A program made the translations under genes and the position numbers. 6,822 nt of DNA from Limnoglobus sp. (GTDB taxonomy: Bacteria; Planctomycetota; Planctomycetia; Gemmatales; Gemmataceae), in NCBI GenBank assembly GCA_025353985.1, contig JANXNT010001335.1, positions 1 through 6,822 on the forward strand, in the 5' to 3' direction. Under the pieces are notes generated by a model. It was given only the letters and a program-made list of their open reading frames with translations, searched no databases and was not told the origin of the DNA. Positions within the stretch are counted from its first letter, which is position 1; each line of letters starts with the position of its first letter. This document shows positions 1-5,356 of this stretch, in pieces.

Positions 1-630
1 TCGCTGGTGGCGGCGGTCATCAACGTCGTGTTGGGCCTGATCGTCGCGTGGTCGTTGGTGCGTTACGAGTTCTACGGCAAGCGTATCGTCGATGCTCTTG
101 TCGATGTGCCATTCGCGTTACCGACGGCGGTGGCGGGGTTGGTGTACGCGAGTTTGTACGTGAAAGACGGCTGGCTCGGGCAGTTCCTCGTGCCGCTCGG
201 TTTCGAGGCGGCGTACACGCGGACCGGGATCATTCTGGTGCTGGTGTTTACCGGGTTTCCGTTCGTGGTGCGGACGGTGCAGCCGGTGCTGGAAGAGATG
301 GACGCAGAGACCGAAGAAGCCGCGGCGGTGCTCGGTGCGAACCGCTGGCAGACGTTCCGACGCGTAATTATGCCCACGCTGTTGCCGCCGACGTTGACGG
401 GCTTCACGTTGGCGTTCGCCCGAGCCATCGGCGAGTATGGCTCGGTGATTTTCATCAGTGCAAATATCCCGTTCCAATCCGAAATCGCACCGGTGCTGAT
501 CGTCTCGCGGCTCGATGAATTCGCGTACGGGGAGGCCGCCGCGATTGCGGTGTTCCTGCTCGCGTTTTCGTTCCTGTTGCTCGTCGCGATCAACTTCCTC
601 GAACGGTGGAGTCGCCGCCATGACGAGTAA
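1..630 (+). CDS. cysT: Sulfate/thiosulfate ABC transporter permease CysT (CysU), 5'-truncated by the window
   Basis: One of the two inner-membrane permeases that form the channel of the CysTWA sulfate/thiosulfate importer. The frame is open from base 1, so the true start lies upstream; 209 residues are visible and roughly 70 N-terminal ones are missing compared with the usual 270-290. Visible family features are the segment VDVPFALPTAVAGLVYASLY (about visible residues 34-53) and the ABC-permease EAA loop near residues 105-125 (EEAAAVLGANRW, then IMPTLLP), which docks on the ATPase. AFARAIGEYGSVIFI follows, and a last hydrophobic helix precedes the basic tail. The stop codon overlaps the start of cysW by 11 nt, so the two are probably translationally coupled. 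Other molybdate/sulfate-type permeases are similar, but the CysT call is well supported by the CysW partner. Confidence 0.92.
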   Translation, partial: SLVAAVINVVLGLIVAWSLVRYEFYGKRIVDALVDVPFALPTAVAGLVYASLYVKDGWLGQFLVPLGFEAAYTRTGIILVLVFTGFPFVVRTVQPVLEEMDAETEEAAAVLGANRWQTFRRVIMPTLLPPTLTGFTLAFARAIGEYGSVIFISANIPFQSEIAPVLIVSRLDEFAYGEAAAIAVFLLAFSFLLLVAINFLERWSRRHDE

Positions 631-1489
631 TTCGCCGCCGAAACGCATCCGCACCGACCCGTGGTGGGTGCGTTATACATTCGTGATGCTGACATTTCTG
701 ATCGTCGGCGGGCTGGTCGCATTGCCGCTGATTAACGTGTTTACGAGCGCGTTCCGTGCGGGGCCAATGCTCTATTGGAATAGCCTCGTCAACGATCCCG
801 ATACGCGACATGCGATCTTTTTGACGCTGATGATCGCACCGGTCGCCGTCGCCATGAACACGATCTTCGGCATCGCGGCGGCGTACACCATCGCACGCTT
901 CCGCTTCCCCGGTCGCACAATCCTGACCACACTCATCGACTTGCCGTTCAGCGTCTCGCCGGTGGTGGCGGGGCTGGTGTTCATGCTACTCTTTCGCCAG
1001 GGTTCGCCGCTCGGCGACTGGTTACTCTCGCACGGCTTCCAAGTGATTTTCGCCGCGCCGGGGCTGGTTCTCGTTACGGCATTCGTGACGTTCCCATTCG
1101 TGGCCCGCGAACTGATTCCCGTCCTCGAAGCCAACGGCCCCGAAGAAGAAATCGCCGCACGTAGCCTCGGCGCAAGTGGCTGGCAGATGTTCCGCTACAT
1201 CACCGTGCCGAACATCAAATGGGGCCTGCTTTACGGCGTGATCTTGTGCAACGCCCGCGCGATGGGCGAGTTCGGCGCGATCTACGTCGTCTCCGGGCGG
1301 ATCACCGGTCGCACCGACACAATGCCGCTCCGCGTCGAGAAACTTTTCCAAGGCATCAGCAAAGAAGACCAAGCCGCCGCCTTCGCACTCGCCTCGTTAC
1401 TAACCATGTTGGCACTTGTGACGCTTCTTCTAAAAGTCGTCGTCGAGAAGAAAATGCGCGAAGACCAATCGAAGCCGATTGACGAGTAG
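620..1489 (+). CDS. cysW: Sulfate/thiosulfate ABC transporter permease CysW
   Basis: Second permease of the sulfate/thiosulfate importer, 289 aa, the normal family length. The ATG at 620 is chosen because GGTGGAG lies 8 nt upstream and the start overlaps the cysT stop; an in-frame ATG at 515 would lie inside cysT coding sequence. Hydrophobic segments lie near residues 19-44, 66-92, 103-125, 142-165, 201-225 and 252-276, consistent with six helices. The EAA loop is at 175-197 (EEEIAARSLGASGW, then VP). NARAMGEFGAIYVVSGRI followed by TDTMPLRVEKLF (about 211-243) is a typical CysW signature. No cysA follows: the next coding sequence is on the opposite strand, so the ATPase and the periplasmic binding protein must be encoded upstream or elsewhere. 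A palindromic repeat 38 nt after the stop may help end transcription. Confidence 0.94.
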   Translation: MTSNSPPKRIRTDPWWVRYTFVMLTFLIVGGLVALPLINVFTSAFRAGPMLYWNSLVNDPDTRHAIFLTLMIAPVAVAMNTIFGIAAAYTIARFRFPGRTILTTLIDLPFSVSPVVAGLVFMLLFRQGSPLGDWLLSHGFQVIFAAPGLVLVTAFVTFPFVARELIPVLEANGPEEEIAARSLGASGWQMFRYITVPNIKWGLLYGVILCNARAMGEFGAIYVVSGRITGRTDTMPLRVEKLFQGISKEDQAAAFALASLLTMLALVTLLLKVVVEKKMREDQSKPIDE

Positions 1490-1527
1490 TGGCACTTACT
1501 CAGATGGATTAGTTTTTGTCTAAATAA

Positions 1528-1665
1528 GATTCGTTTAGCTGCGCCGCGAAGGCTTTGCGTAGCGAAGCGCGGGGGGCACGAAGTCACGGAACAATCGCGT
1601 TGGTATCCGATACGCCGAGCCTCCGCGCTTCGCTCCGAAGACTACGCGGCGCGGCTAAACGAATC
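1528..1665. repeat. Imperfect palindromic repeat, copy A
   Basis: Long inverted repeat between the converging cysW and minus-strand genes. The outer arms match exactly over 12 bp: GATTCGTTTAGC at 1528-1539 and its complement at 1654-1665. The match continues through GCGCCGCG (1541-1548 with 1645-1652), across a T-G wobble at 1540/1653. A second exact 12-bp pairing is AGCGAAGCGCGG at 1561-1572 with 1623-1634. The central loop is about 50 bp. Copy B at 3502-3617 shares the end CGAATCCC, the 14-mer AAGACTACGCGGCG (inverted) and CTTTGCGYAGCGA. It resembles a REP/BIME-like or MITE-like dispersed element. In RNA it would fold into a strong hairpin and could act as a bidirectional terminator. Confidence 0.8.
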
Positions 1666-1739
1666 CCACTCAACGATGACATGCCGCACCCCACCAGAGC
1701 AAGGACAACCACCCAGGCCACGGCTGCGCGCTTTGCCAC
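1584..1739 (-). CDS. Putative small lipoprotein (51 aa), C-terminus encoded by the palindromic repeat
   Basis: Short ORF starting with GTG at 1739, with GGAGG (complement of 1748-1752) 8 nt upstream. It begins with basic residues (MAKR), then a hydrophobic stretch AAVAWVVVLALVGC. LVGC at about residues 15-18 is a plausible lipobox, so Cys18 would be lipidated and the protein anchored in a membrane. From about residue 25 onward the frame runs through palindromic repeat copy A and ends at TGA 1584-1586. This suggests that the repeat inserted into the gene or supplied its 3' end. It lies 51 nt after the zinc-ribbon-like gene on the same strand, probably at the end of that run. Function unknown. 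The start signal and signal peptide are convincing, but a chance ORF or the remnant of a longer lipoprotein gene remains possible. Confidence 0.45.
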   Translation of the reverse strand: MAKRAAVAWVVVLALVGCGMSSLSGIRLAAPRSLRSEARRLGVSDTNAIVP

Positions 1740-1790
1740 CTCAAACCCCTCCGTGCCATCCCCATCATCGTCTGAGGCGGCGTGCGTTTG

Positions 1791-2324
1791 CTACCAGAAC
1801 CTCCACCACGGACGCTTGGCCGCTTGCCGAAGATCCGCCGACTCGCCATCTCGGGGCGCGGGATCGTCCTTGGACTCCACGCCCTGAACCCCGCCGCACA
1901 GCGGGCAGAAGCTGGTAAACATGCTCATCTGGGCGTTCGCCGGCTGGTTCGGGAACACAACACGGATGAGGTCCGAGGGCGCGTCGAACAGGTCGGAAAA
2001 GCCGCACTTGCCGCACGGGTGAATCACCCACGACCCGCGTTCCCGCAAGTACTTGTCGGTAGCCATGACGGGGAACTCGGCCCCGTCCGCAACGATGAAT
2101 TGGATCTCGCTACCTTGGCGGGCACTTTTGAGGTTGTGCGACTGGTTCAGGACGCGCCCCCGGAACACCTCGCCTTCAACGCCCGTAACCGAAACCCAGA
2201 CCGCCTCGGCCGGGTTGCGAGAAATCCGCGGCCCACCATCATGGACGAGCACCTGGAGGTCATCCGGGTGATCCGGCAGGAACCGGCCTTTGAGTTTCGG
2301 GTGTTCTCGCCATTCGCTGTTCAC
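1791..2324 (-). CDS. Hypothetical protein with two CxxC pairs (possible zinc ribbon)
   Basis: 177-aa soluble protein of unknown function. The start chosen is GTG 2324, which has GGAGG (complement of 2333-2337) 8 nt upstream; the frame extends to a TTG at 2354 without a good ribosome site. Residues about 17-85 (FLPDHPDDLQVLVHDGG, then AVWVSVTG, then FRGRVLNQ) resemble a compact beta-rich domain of the kind seen in planctomycete hypothetical proteins; I cannot name the family securely. Cys104/Cys107 (HPCGKCGF) and Cys140/Cys143 (FCPLCGG) form two CxxC knuckles about 33 residues apart, a likely four-cysteine zinc site. The tail is charged and ends in aromatic WWRFW. There is no signal peptide or membrane helix. 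It sits between the secreted LolA-like gene (112 nt gap) and the small lipoprotein ORF. Confidence 0.8.
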   Translation of the reverse strand: MNSEWREHPKLKGRFLPDHPDDLQVLVHDGGPRISRNPAEAVWVSVTGVEGEVFRGRVLNQSHNLKSARQGSEIQFIVADGAEFPVMATDKYLRERGSWVIHPCGKCGFSDLFDAPSDLIRVVFPNQPANAQMSMFTSFCPLCGGVQGVESKDDPAPRDGESADLRQAAKRPWWRFW

Positions 2325-2332
2325 AGACAAGT

Positions 2333-2337
2333 CCTCC
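2333..2337 (-). promoter_or_regulatory. Shine-Dalgarno site that decides the start of the CxxC protein
   Basis: GGAGG on the minus strand, 8 nt before GTG 2324. It favours the 177-aa product over the 187-aa product starting at TTG 2354, which has no comparable site. Confidence 0.6.
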
Positions 2338-2397
2338 GCCGCCGAACGATCCAACTCTGTAAAGCAGCCTACATGCCCTGTTTCACTGACTGCTCCT

Positions 2398-2417
2398 CCG
2401 CCACCGATCCGTGGCGG
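2398..2417. other. Intergenic hairpin between two minus-strand genes
   Basis: Perfect 7-bp stem CCGCCAC (2398-2404) with GTGGCGG (2411-2417) and a 6-nt loop, in the 112-nt gap after the secreted-protein gene. No T-run follows on either strand, so it is not a canonical intrinsic terminator. It may stabilise the 3' end of the upstream message or uncouple expression of the two genes. Confidence 0.4.
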
Positions 2418-2436
2418 CTTTGCGGGGCGTCCATTT

Positions 2437-3195
2437 TTACGGCTTCTCGAACAGCTTCGGGTCGAGTTTGTCGGCCAGTTTGAATTCGACTATCTCCATC
2501 TCCGTGACCACTTTCCCGTCCCGCTTTGCAATCTGCTTGCGGGCGACCGGCACGCCGTCCAGATCCTGATAGTCGTCGAATGTCATCACTGTCAGTTCTC
2601 GCTTCTTGTCTTTCGTCTTGACTTCTACCTCCTGGCAGACCAGTCGGCTCGTCTCCTTGTCGTAGTACAGCCGCTCCGTCCCCCGAGAGGTTTTCAATCC
2701 GACGACGGCCCGGCCATCGACCTTCGACTCCCCAAGAAGTTTCGACTTCACTCCCGGCATGGTCGGGGTCAGCGGGACGAAGACGCCCCAATTCAGGACT
2801 TGCGACTGGACGGCAGCCCGCTGGCGGGCACCACTTTTGACGGTACCCTCCGAGTTGCCGTCGTACACGGATGTCTGCCATCCCTGTTCGCCGTTGACGA
2901 CGTCGATGATGGTGTTCTTCTTTTTCCCGTCCGCGGTGTCGCTCTCGAATTCGACCTCGGAGCGGAATTTGTCGGGGAGTTCGACGAAGTGGCGGTGTAT
3001 TGCGATGCCCAGTTTCGGATCCTTGAACCGGGTCGTCTGAGTCCAGGCCTTCGCATCGGCGACCTTCTTCCCGCCAGCCGCTTTGACCACCTTTTCGAGT
3101 AGCACTTTCCGCTCGCCATCGTCGTCCGCCCCGGCCGCGCCTGACGTTGACAGCAAGAGGACGCTCAGCAATGCCACCAATCGAAAGCGTACCAC
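2437..3195 (-). CDS. Secreted LolA-like (outer-membrane lipoprotein-sorting-type) protein
   Basis: 252-aa protein with a clear Sec signal peptide: MVRFR, a hydrophobic core LVALLSVLLLSTSGAAGA, and probable cleavage after Ala23 before DDD. The mature part starts with ERKVLLEKVVKAAGGKKVADA, the short helical opening with AxGG often seen in planctomycete LolA-like proteins. Repeated amphipathic beta strands follow (FRSEVEFES, NTIIDVVNGEQGW, GRAVVGLKT, ERLYYDKETSRLVCQEVEV, LTVMTFDDYQDLDGVPVARKQI), the pattern of a LolA/LppX half-barrel with the DGVPVARK-type hairpin near the end. The start chosen is GTG 3195, with GGAGG (complement of 3201-3205) 5 nt upstream; the frame continues upstream to 3228 but would bury the signal peptide. 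Location is the periplasm or envelope. A true lipoprotein chaperone role is not shown; the name rests on fold-like features only. Confidence 0.8.
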   Translation of the reverse strand: MVRFRLVALLSVLLLSTSGAAGADDDGERKVLLEKVVKAAGGKKVADAKAWTQTTRFKDPKLGIAIHRHFVELPDKFRSEVEFESDTADGKKKNTIIDVVNGEQGWQTSVYDGNSEGTVKSGARQRAAVQSQVLNWGVFVPLTPTMPGVKSKLLGESKVDGRAVVGLKTSRGTERLYYDKETSRLVCQEVEVKTKDKKRELTVMTFDDYQDLDGVPVARKQIAKRDGKVVTEMEIVEFKLADKLDPKLFEKP

Positions 3196-3231
3196 GGTCA
3201 CCTCCACACGCGAATCGCGTCCACGCACACG

Positions 3232-3378
3232 TTACCGTCGCAAAAAAGCCCATTTGCGAGAATTCCTCTCGCAATAATATTCGCAAACCACTTGGGGCCA
3301 TAGACTTGCGCGATGCGACTTGGGCATCGAGTTGTTCCGCGGCATCAAGGCAGCTTCAAATGCAATCTGCTGACTCAT
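3232..3378 (-). CDS. 48-aa leader-like small ORF with strong ribosome site
   Basis: ATG at 3378 is preceded by AAGGAGGT (complement of 3383-3390), the best Shine-Dalgarno sequence in the window, with 5 nt between GGAGG and ATG. A promoter-like TTGACT-17-CACAAT lies upstream (3456-3428). The product begins MSQQIAFEAALMPRNNSMPK and ends in a basic SRKWAFLRR tail, with two cysteines in VCEYYCER. There is no signal peptide and I recognise no family. It stops 36 nt before the start of the secreted LolA-like gene, so it may be an upstream leader ORF whose translation affects that gene. Its 3' part contains a hairpin (3254-3274). It could also be a decayed remnant of a larger gene. Confidence 0.45.
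   Translation of the reverse strand: MSQQIAFEAALMPRNNSMPKSHRASLWPQVVCEYYCERNSRKWAFLRR
3242..3274 (-). terminator. Possible weak intrinsic terminator or attenuator inside the leader ORF
   Basis: On the minus strand TTGCGAGA and TCTCGCAA form an exact 8-bp stem (3254-3261 with 3267-3274) around a 5-nt loop. Six bases later comes a run of six T (3242-3247). The spacer before the T-run is longer than in a classic terminator, so termination may be partial. It lies within the 48-aa ORF and about 46 nt before the secreted-protein start, a position suited to attenuation. A palindromic operator is the alternative. Confidence 0.4.
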
Positions 3379-3427
3379 CTTGACCTCCTTGACCCGGATC
3401 CGAATCGAATCCCATTTGTATTTTATT

Positions 3428-3456
3428 ATTGTGACCGCTTTTTGAACGGAAGTCAA
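3428..3456 (-). promoter_or_regulatory. Sigma-70-type promoter for the minus-strand run
   Basis: Read on the minus strand: TTGACT (3456-3451, five of six consensus bases), a 17-bp spacer, then CACAAT (3433-3428, four of six). The surrounding DNA is AT-rich. Transcription would start near 3421, giving a leader of about 43 nt before ATG 3378. Confidence 0.5.
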
Positions 3457-3501
3457 ATCCGATGTCGGAAAAGAATTTTTCTGTGCGATGTCACTCCGTC
3501 C

Positions 3502-3617
3502 CGTTTCGCCGCGTAGTCTTACGTGGAGCACGCGGCTCGCGTACAGGGCAGTCAGACTGCACGCGAGCCGCATGCGAGACGTATCGCTGCGCAAAGTCTG
3601 CGCAGCGCGGCGAAACG
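3502..3617. repeat. Imperfect palindromic repeat, copy B
   Basis: The outer arms CGTTTCGCCGCG (3502-3513) and its exact complement (3606-3617) enclose further pairings. These are GCGGCTCGCGT 3532-3542 with 3561-3571 (11 bp exact), a tip hairpin GCAGTC/GACTGC 3548-3560, and CGCTGCGC/GCGCAGCG 3585-3607, which competes with the outer stem. It is the same family as copy A: shared end CGAATCCC (here 3616-3623), inverted AAGACTACGCGGCG, and CTTTGCGYAGCGA. The outward reading of several arms encodes similar peptides (SLRGAAKRI, LRGAAKRIP, SLRSAAKRIP), which shows the common origin. It lies upstream of both the minus-strand promoter and the kinase region. Confidence 0.75.
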
Positions 3618-3639
3618 AATCCCGACTCGGCCTCACCCA

Positions 3640-3690
3640 CACGAATTCGTGAAGTCAATAAGTTTACGTTTAATTGACGTAAGTCGACTT
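3640..3690. promoter_or_regulatory. Cluster of short palindromes, possible operator region
   Basis: Within 51 bp there are CACGAATTCGTG (3640-3651, perfect 12-bp palindrome), GTCAAT/ATTGAC (3654-3659 with 3673-3678), TTACGT/ACGTAA (3664-3669 with 3677-3682) and AAGTCGACTT (3681-3690, perfect 10-bp palindrome). Such density suggests protein-binding sites, but no regulator or regulated gene can be assigned from the sequence. Confidence 0.35.
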
Positions 3691-3985
3691 TTGCACACTG
3701 TCACGGACGTACTCAAAAGTGCGCCGAAATGACACAGAAAAGGCGCGCCGTGACATAGAAAAGGCGCGCAATGACACAAAAAGGTCGCATAGTGACCCGA
3801 AAAGGACGGAAGTTCCGGCGAGCGTGGAATCGAAGGCACTCGACGCAAACCACGAAGCCAGTTCCATTTGCGGCAAATAAACGGCGAACGCATCCGCGAT
3901 TTGCGATCAAAAACTGGCATTTTGAGACGAAAAAACACCCGAAAACACAGTTTTTGAGCGTTTGCAATTCGGACTTACGTCGATT
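3672..3985. mobile_element. Possible MITE-like segment bounded by 14-bp inverted repeats
   Basis: AATTGACGTAAGTC at 3672-3685 and the complement of 3972-3985 (AATCGACGTAAGTC) match at 13 of 14 positions. Weaker similarity continues inward (TTGCACAC against TTGCAAAC). The enclosed 314 bp contains the 21-bp tandem array and AT-rich DNA but no transposase. No target-site duplication is evident, so a regulatory inverted repeat is an equally fair reading. Confidence 0.3.
3730..3813. repeat. Four tandem 21-bp direct repeats
   Basis: Units start at 3730, 3751, 3772 and 3793, each opening with TGAC and carrying an A-run then GG (core TGACAYARAAA). Unit 2 matches unit 1 at 18 of 21 positions, unit 3 matches unit 1 at 15 and unit 4 matches unit 3 at 14. 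A still weaker unit may precede at 3709. The 21-bp spacing equals two turns of B-DNA, so equivalent bases fall on one face of the helix, as in iteron or multi-site operator arrays. It lies about 215-300 bp upstream of the kinase ORF. Confidence 0.75.
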
Positions 3986-4028
3986 GGGAGAGACGAAAAA
4001 GCCGATAAAACGAACTTTGTCCCGATGA

Positions 4029-5318
4029 ATGCGTAATGTCCACTGCATTACGAACCGACTGACTATAATCACTCTGCCCACGTCGCGTTCGCTCGAAAGG
4101 GATTCTCCGTTGCCAGTGAAGACCTGCCCAATTCCATCTGAACTGATTGCGTTCCGCAGTGGGGTGCTCGTCCTCGAACAGCATCTGGCAGTGGCGAGGC
4201 ATCTTAAGATTTGCACGGAATGCCGCAATCGCGTTGCCACGATTTTGCCGAATATGGCCACCGACATGCCGACTTCGACCACGCAATCGATCTTCGACGA
4301 ACTCCGCCAAGAAACGACGCTCAACGACGCACTGATGACGACGGTCGGGCCGTACAAGATCATTCGCATGATCGGTAAGGGCGGGATGGGCATCGTTTAC
4401 GAAGCCGAACACGAGAAGCTGAAAAATCGCGTTGCGCTGAAAGTGCTGCCGCGTTCGATGGTTGCCGAGGCGGATTTGCGAGCACGGTTTCGCCGCGAAT
4501 GGGAAGCGATCGGGCGGCTGGATCACCCGAACATCGTGCGGGCACTGCATGCGGGCGAAGCCGATGGCGTGCCGTTTCTGGCGCTCGAACTCATCAACGG
4601 GCCAGACTTCAGCAAAGTCGTCCAGCGTACCGGCGCACTCAGCCCACCCGATGCCGCCACCGCCATCCGTGCGGTGGCACTAGGCCTTTCGCACGCCCAC
4701 ATGCAGGGCGTCATCCATCGCGATGTGAAGCCATCGAACGTGCTTCTGACCGAAGATGGCACGGTGAAACTGCTCGATATGGGGCTAGCCAGCCTGACGG
4801 CGGGGGTCGATTCGCAGATTACAGGGTCATCGTATCTCGGCACCGCGGACTATATGGCCCCCGAACAATGGGACGATGCCGCGAACGCCACGCCGCGTTC
4901 GGACCTGTACTCGCTCGGTTGCGTGTTCTACTACTTGCTGGCAGGCCAACCGCCGTTCACCAGCCCTGCGTATGCGACGCCACACGCCAAGATGCGGGCA
5001 CACAAGGAACGGCCCGCACCGCTAGTGTTAGCCGCACCGCCGGTGATCGCCGCGATTCTGGCGTCGCTCTTGGAGAAATCGCCCGAACGCCGCCCGTTAA
5101 ACGCAATGGCTGTAGCCGACGCGCTTGCGCCGTACGCCACGGGGAAGCTCGATCGGCTCGCAATGGCGGCCTTAAACGACACCGGGCGTGCCTTCGCCGA
5201 TGGCCCCGACACGATGCCCGGAATACCGTCGTTTGTCACCGAAGAACCCACTTCGCAGCCCGGTTTCTTCCGTCGCTGGTTCGCCCGTTTACGCGGGAAA
5301 ACGCCAGACGAAAACTAG
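4029..5318 (+). CDS. Hanks-type Ser/Thr protein kinase with N-terminal HxxxCxxC zinc-finger segment
   Basis: Phosphorylates Ser/Thr on proteins. Domains (numbered from ATG 4029): a zf-HC2/anti-sigma-like segment at about 33-73 with ARHLKICTECRNRV giving H58, C62 and C65; a linker; a kinase domain at about 109-370. Visible motifs are the glycine loop GKGGMGIVY (116-124), Lys138 in ALKVL, HRDVKPSN (230-237, catalytic Asp232), DMGLA (250-254, replacing the usual DFG), APE (277-279) and SDLYSLG (291-297). No membrane helix follows, unlike PknB-type receptors, and the tail ends in basic FFRRWFARLRGK, so it is probably cytoplasmic. The start is uncertain: ATG 4029 has no ribosome site, whereas TTG 4110 has AAAGGG 8 nt upstream and still keeps the zinc finger; TATAAT at 4064 would favour the shorter form. 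The ImmA-like gene follows after 38 nt. All catalytic residues appear present, so it is likely active. Confidence 0.93.
   Translation: MRNVHCITNRLTIITLPTSRSLERDSPLPVKTCPIPSELIAFRSGVLVLEQHLAVARHLKICTECRNRVATILPNMATDMPTSTTQSIFDELRQETTLNDALMTTVGPYKIIRMIGKGGMGIVYEAEHEKLKNRVALKVLPRSMVAEADLRARFRREWEAIGRLDHPNIVRALHAGEADGVPFLALELINGPDFSKVVQRTGALSPPDAATAIRAVALGLSHAHMQGVIHRDVKPSNVLLTEDGTVKLLDMGLASLTAGVDSQITGSSYLGTADYMAPEQWDDAANATPRSDLYSLGCVFYYLLAGQPPFTSPAYATPHAKMRAHKERPAPLVLAAPPVIAAILASLLEKSPERRPLNAMAVADALAPYATGKLDRLAMAALNDTGRAFADGPDTMPGIPSFVTEEPTSQPGFFRRWFARLRGKTPDEN
4064..4069 (+). promoter_or_regulatory. Possible -10 box upstream of the shorter kinase start
   Basis: Exact TATAAT at 4064-4069, with no convincing -35 hexamer at normal spacing. 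If used, transcription would start near 4076, inside the longest kinase ORF, implying translation from TTG 4110 or GTG 4116. Confidence 0.3.
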
Positions 5319-5356
5319 GACATTCCCTTTTGCCGGCGATTGCGGATACTGACCGC

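Larger units (their letters stand above)
3379..4028. other. 650-bp intergenic region rich in repeats and palindromes
   Basis: No convincing protein gene. From left to right it holds the minus-strand ribosome site and promoter, palindromic repeat copy B, a cluster of short palindromes (3640-3690), a 21-bp tandem array (3730-3813), a 10-bp inverted repeat TCAAAAACTG (3907-3916 with 3948-3957), and one arm of a 14-bp inverted repeat pair. Composition from about 3880 onward is clearly more AT-rich than the flanking genes. A very basic 85-codon ORF at 3771-4028 starts inside the tandem array, lacks a ribosome site and looks spurious. Confidence 0.7.

Noticed and set aside
2290..3102. 270-codon plus-strand ORF opposite the LolA-like gene
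   Set aside because: It is antisense to a gene with a clear signal peptide and ribosome site and has no coherent domain.
2369..3301. 310-codon minus-strand ORF overlapping the LolA-like gene in another frame
   Set aside because: It is Arg/Gly-rich with no hydrophobic core or motif, whereas the alternative frame encodes a signal peptide and an ordered beta-strand pattern.
3730..3813. CRISPR array
   Set aside because: The units are contiguous with no spacers, only 21 bp, and no cas genes are present.
3771..4028. 85-codon plus-strand ORF rich in Lys/Arg
   Set aside because: It starts within the 21-bp tandem array, has no ribosome site, recognisable domain or codon pattern, and lies in AT-rich DNA with inverted repeats.
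3713..4393. 226-codon minus-strand ORF running through the tandem array and into the kinase gene
   Set aside because: Its 7-residue repeats simply reflect the 21-bp units, and its other half is antisense to a well-supported kinase gene.
4499..5356. Long upstream extension of the ImmA-like frame
   Set aside because: It overlaps the kinase gene in another frame, and the translation is Arg/Ala-rich shadow sequence; ATG 5357 gives a sensible product.
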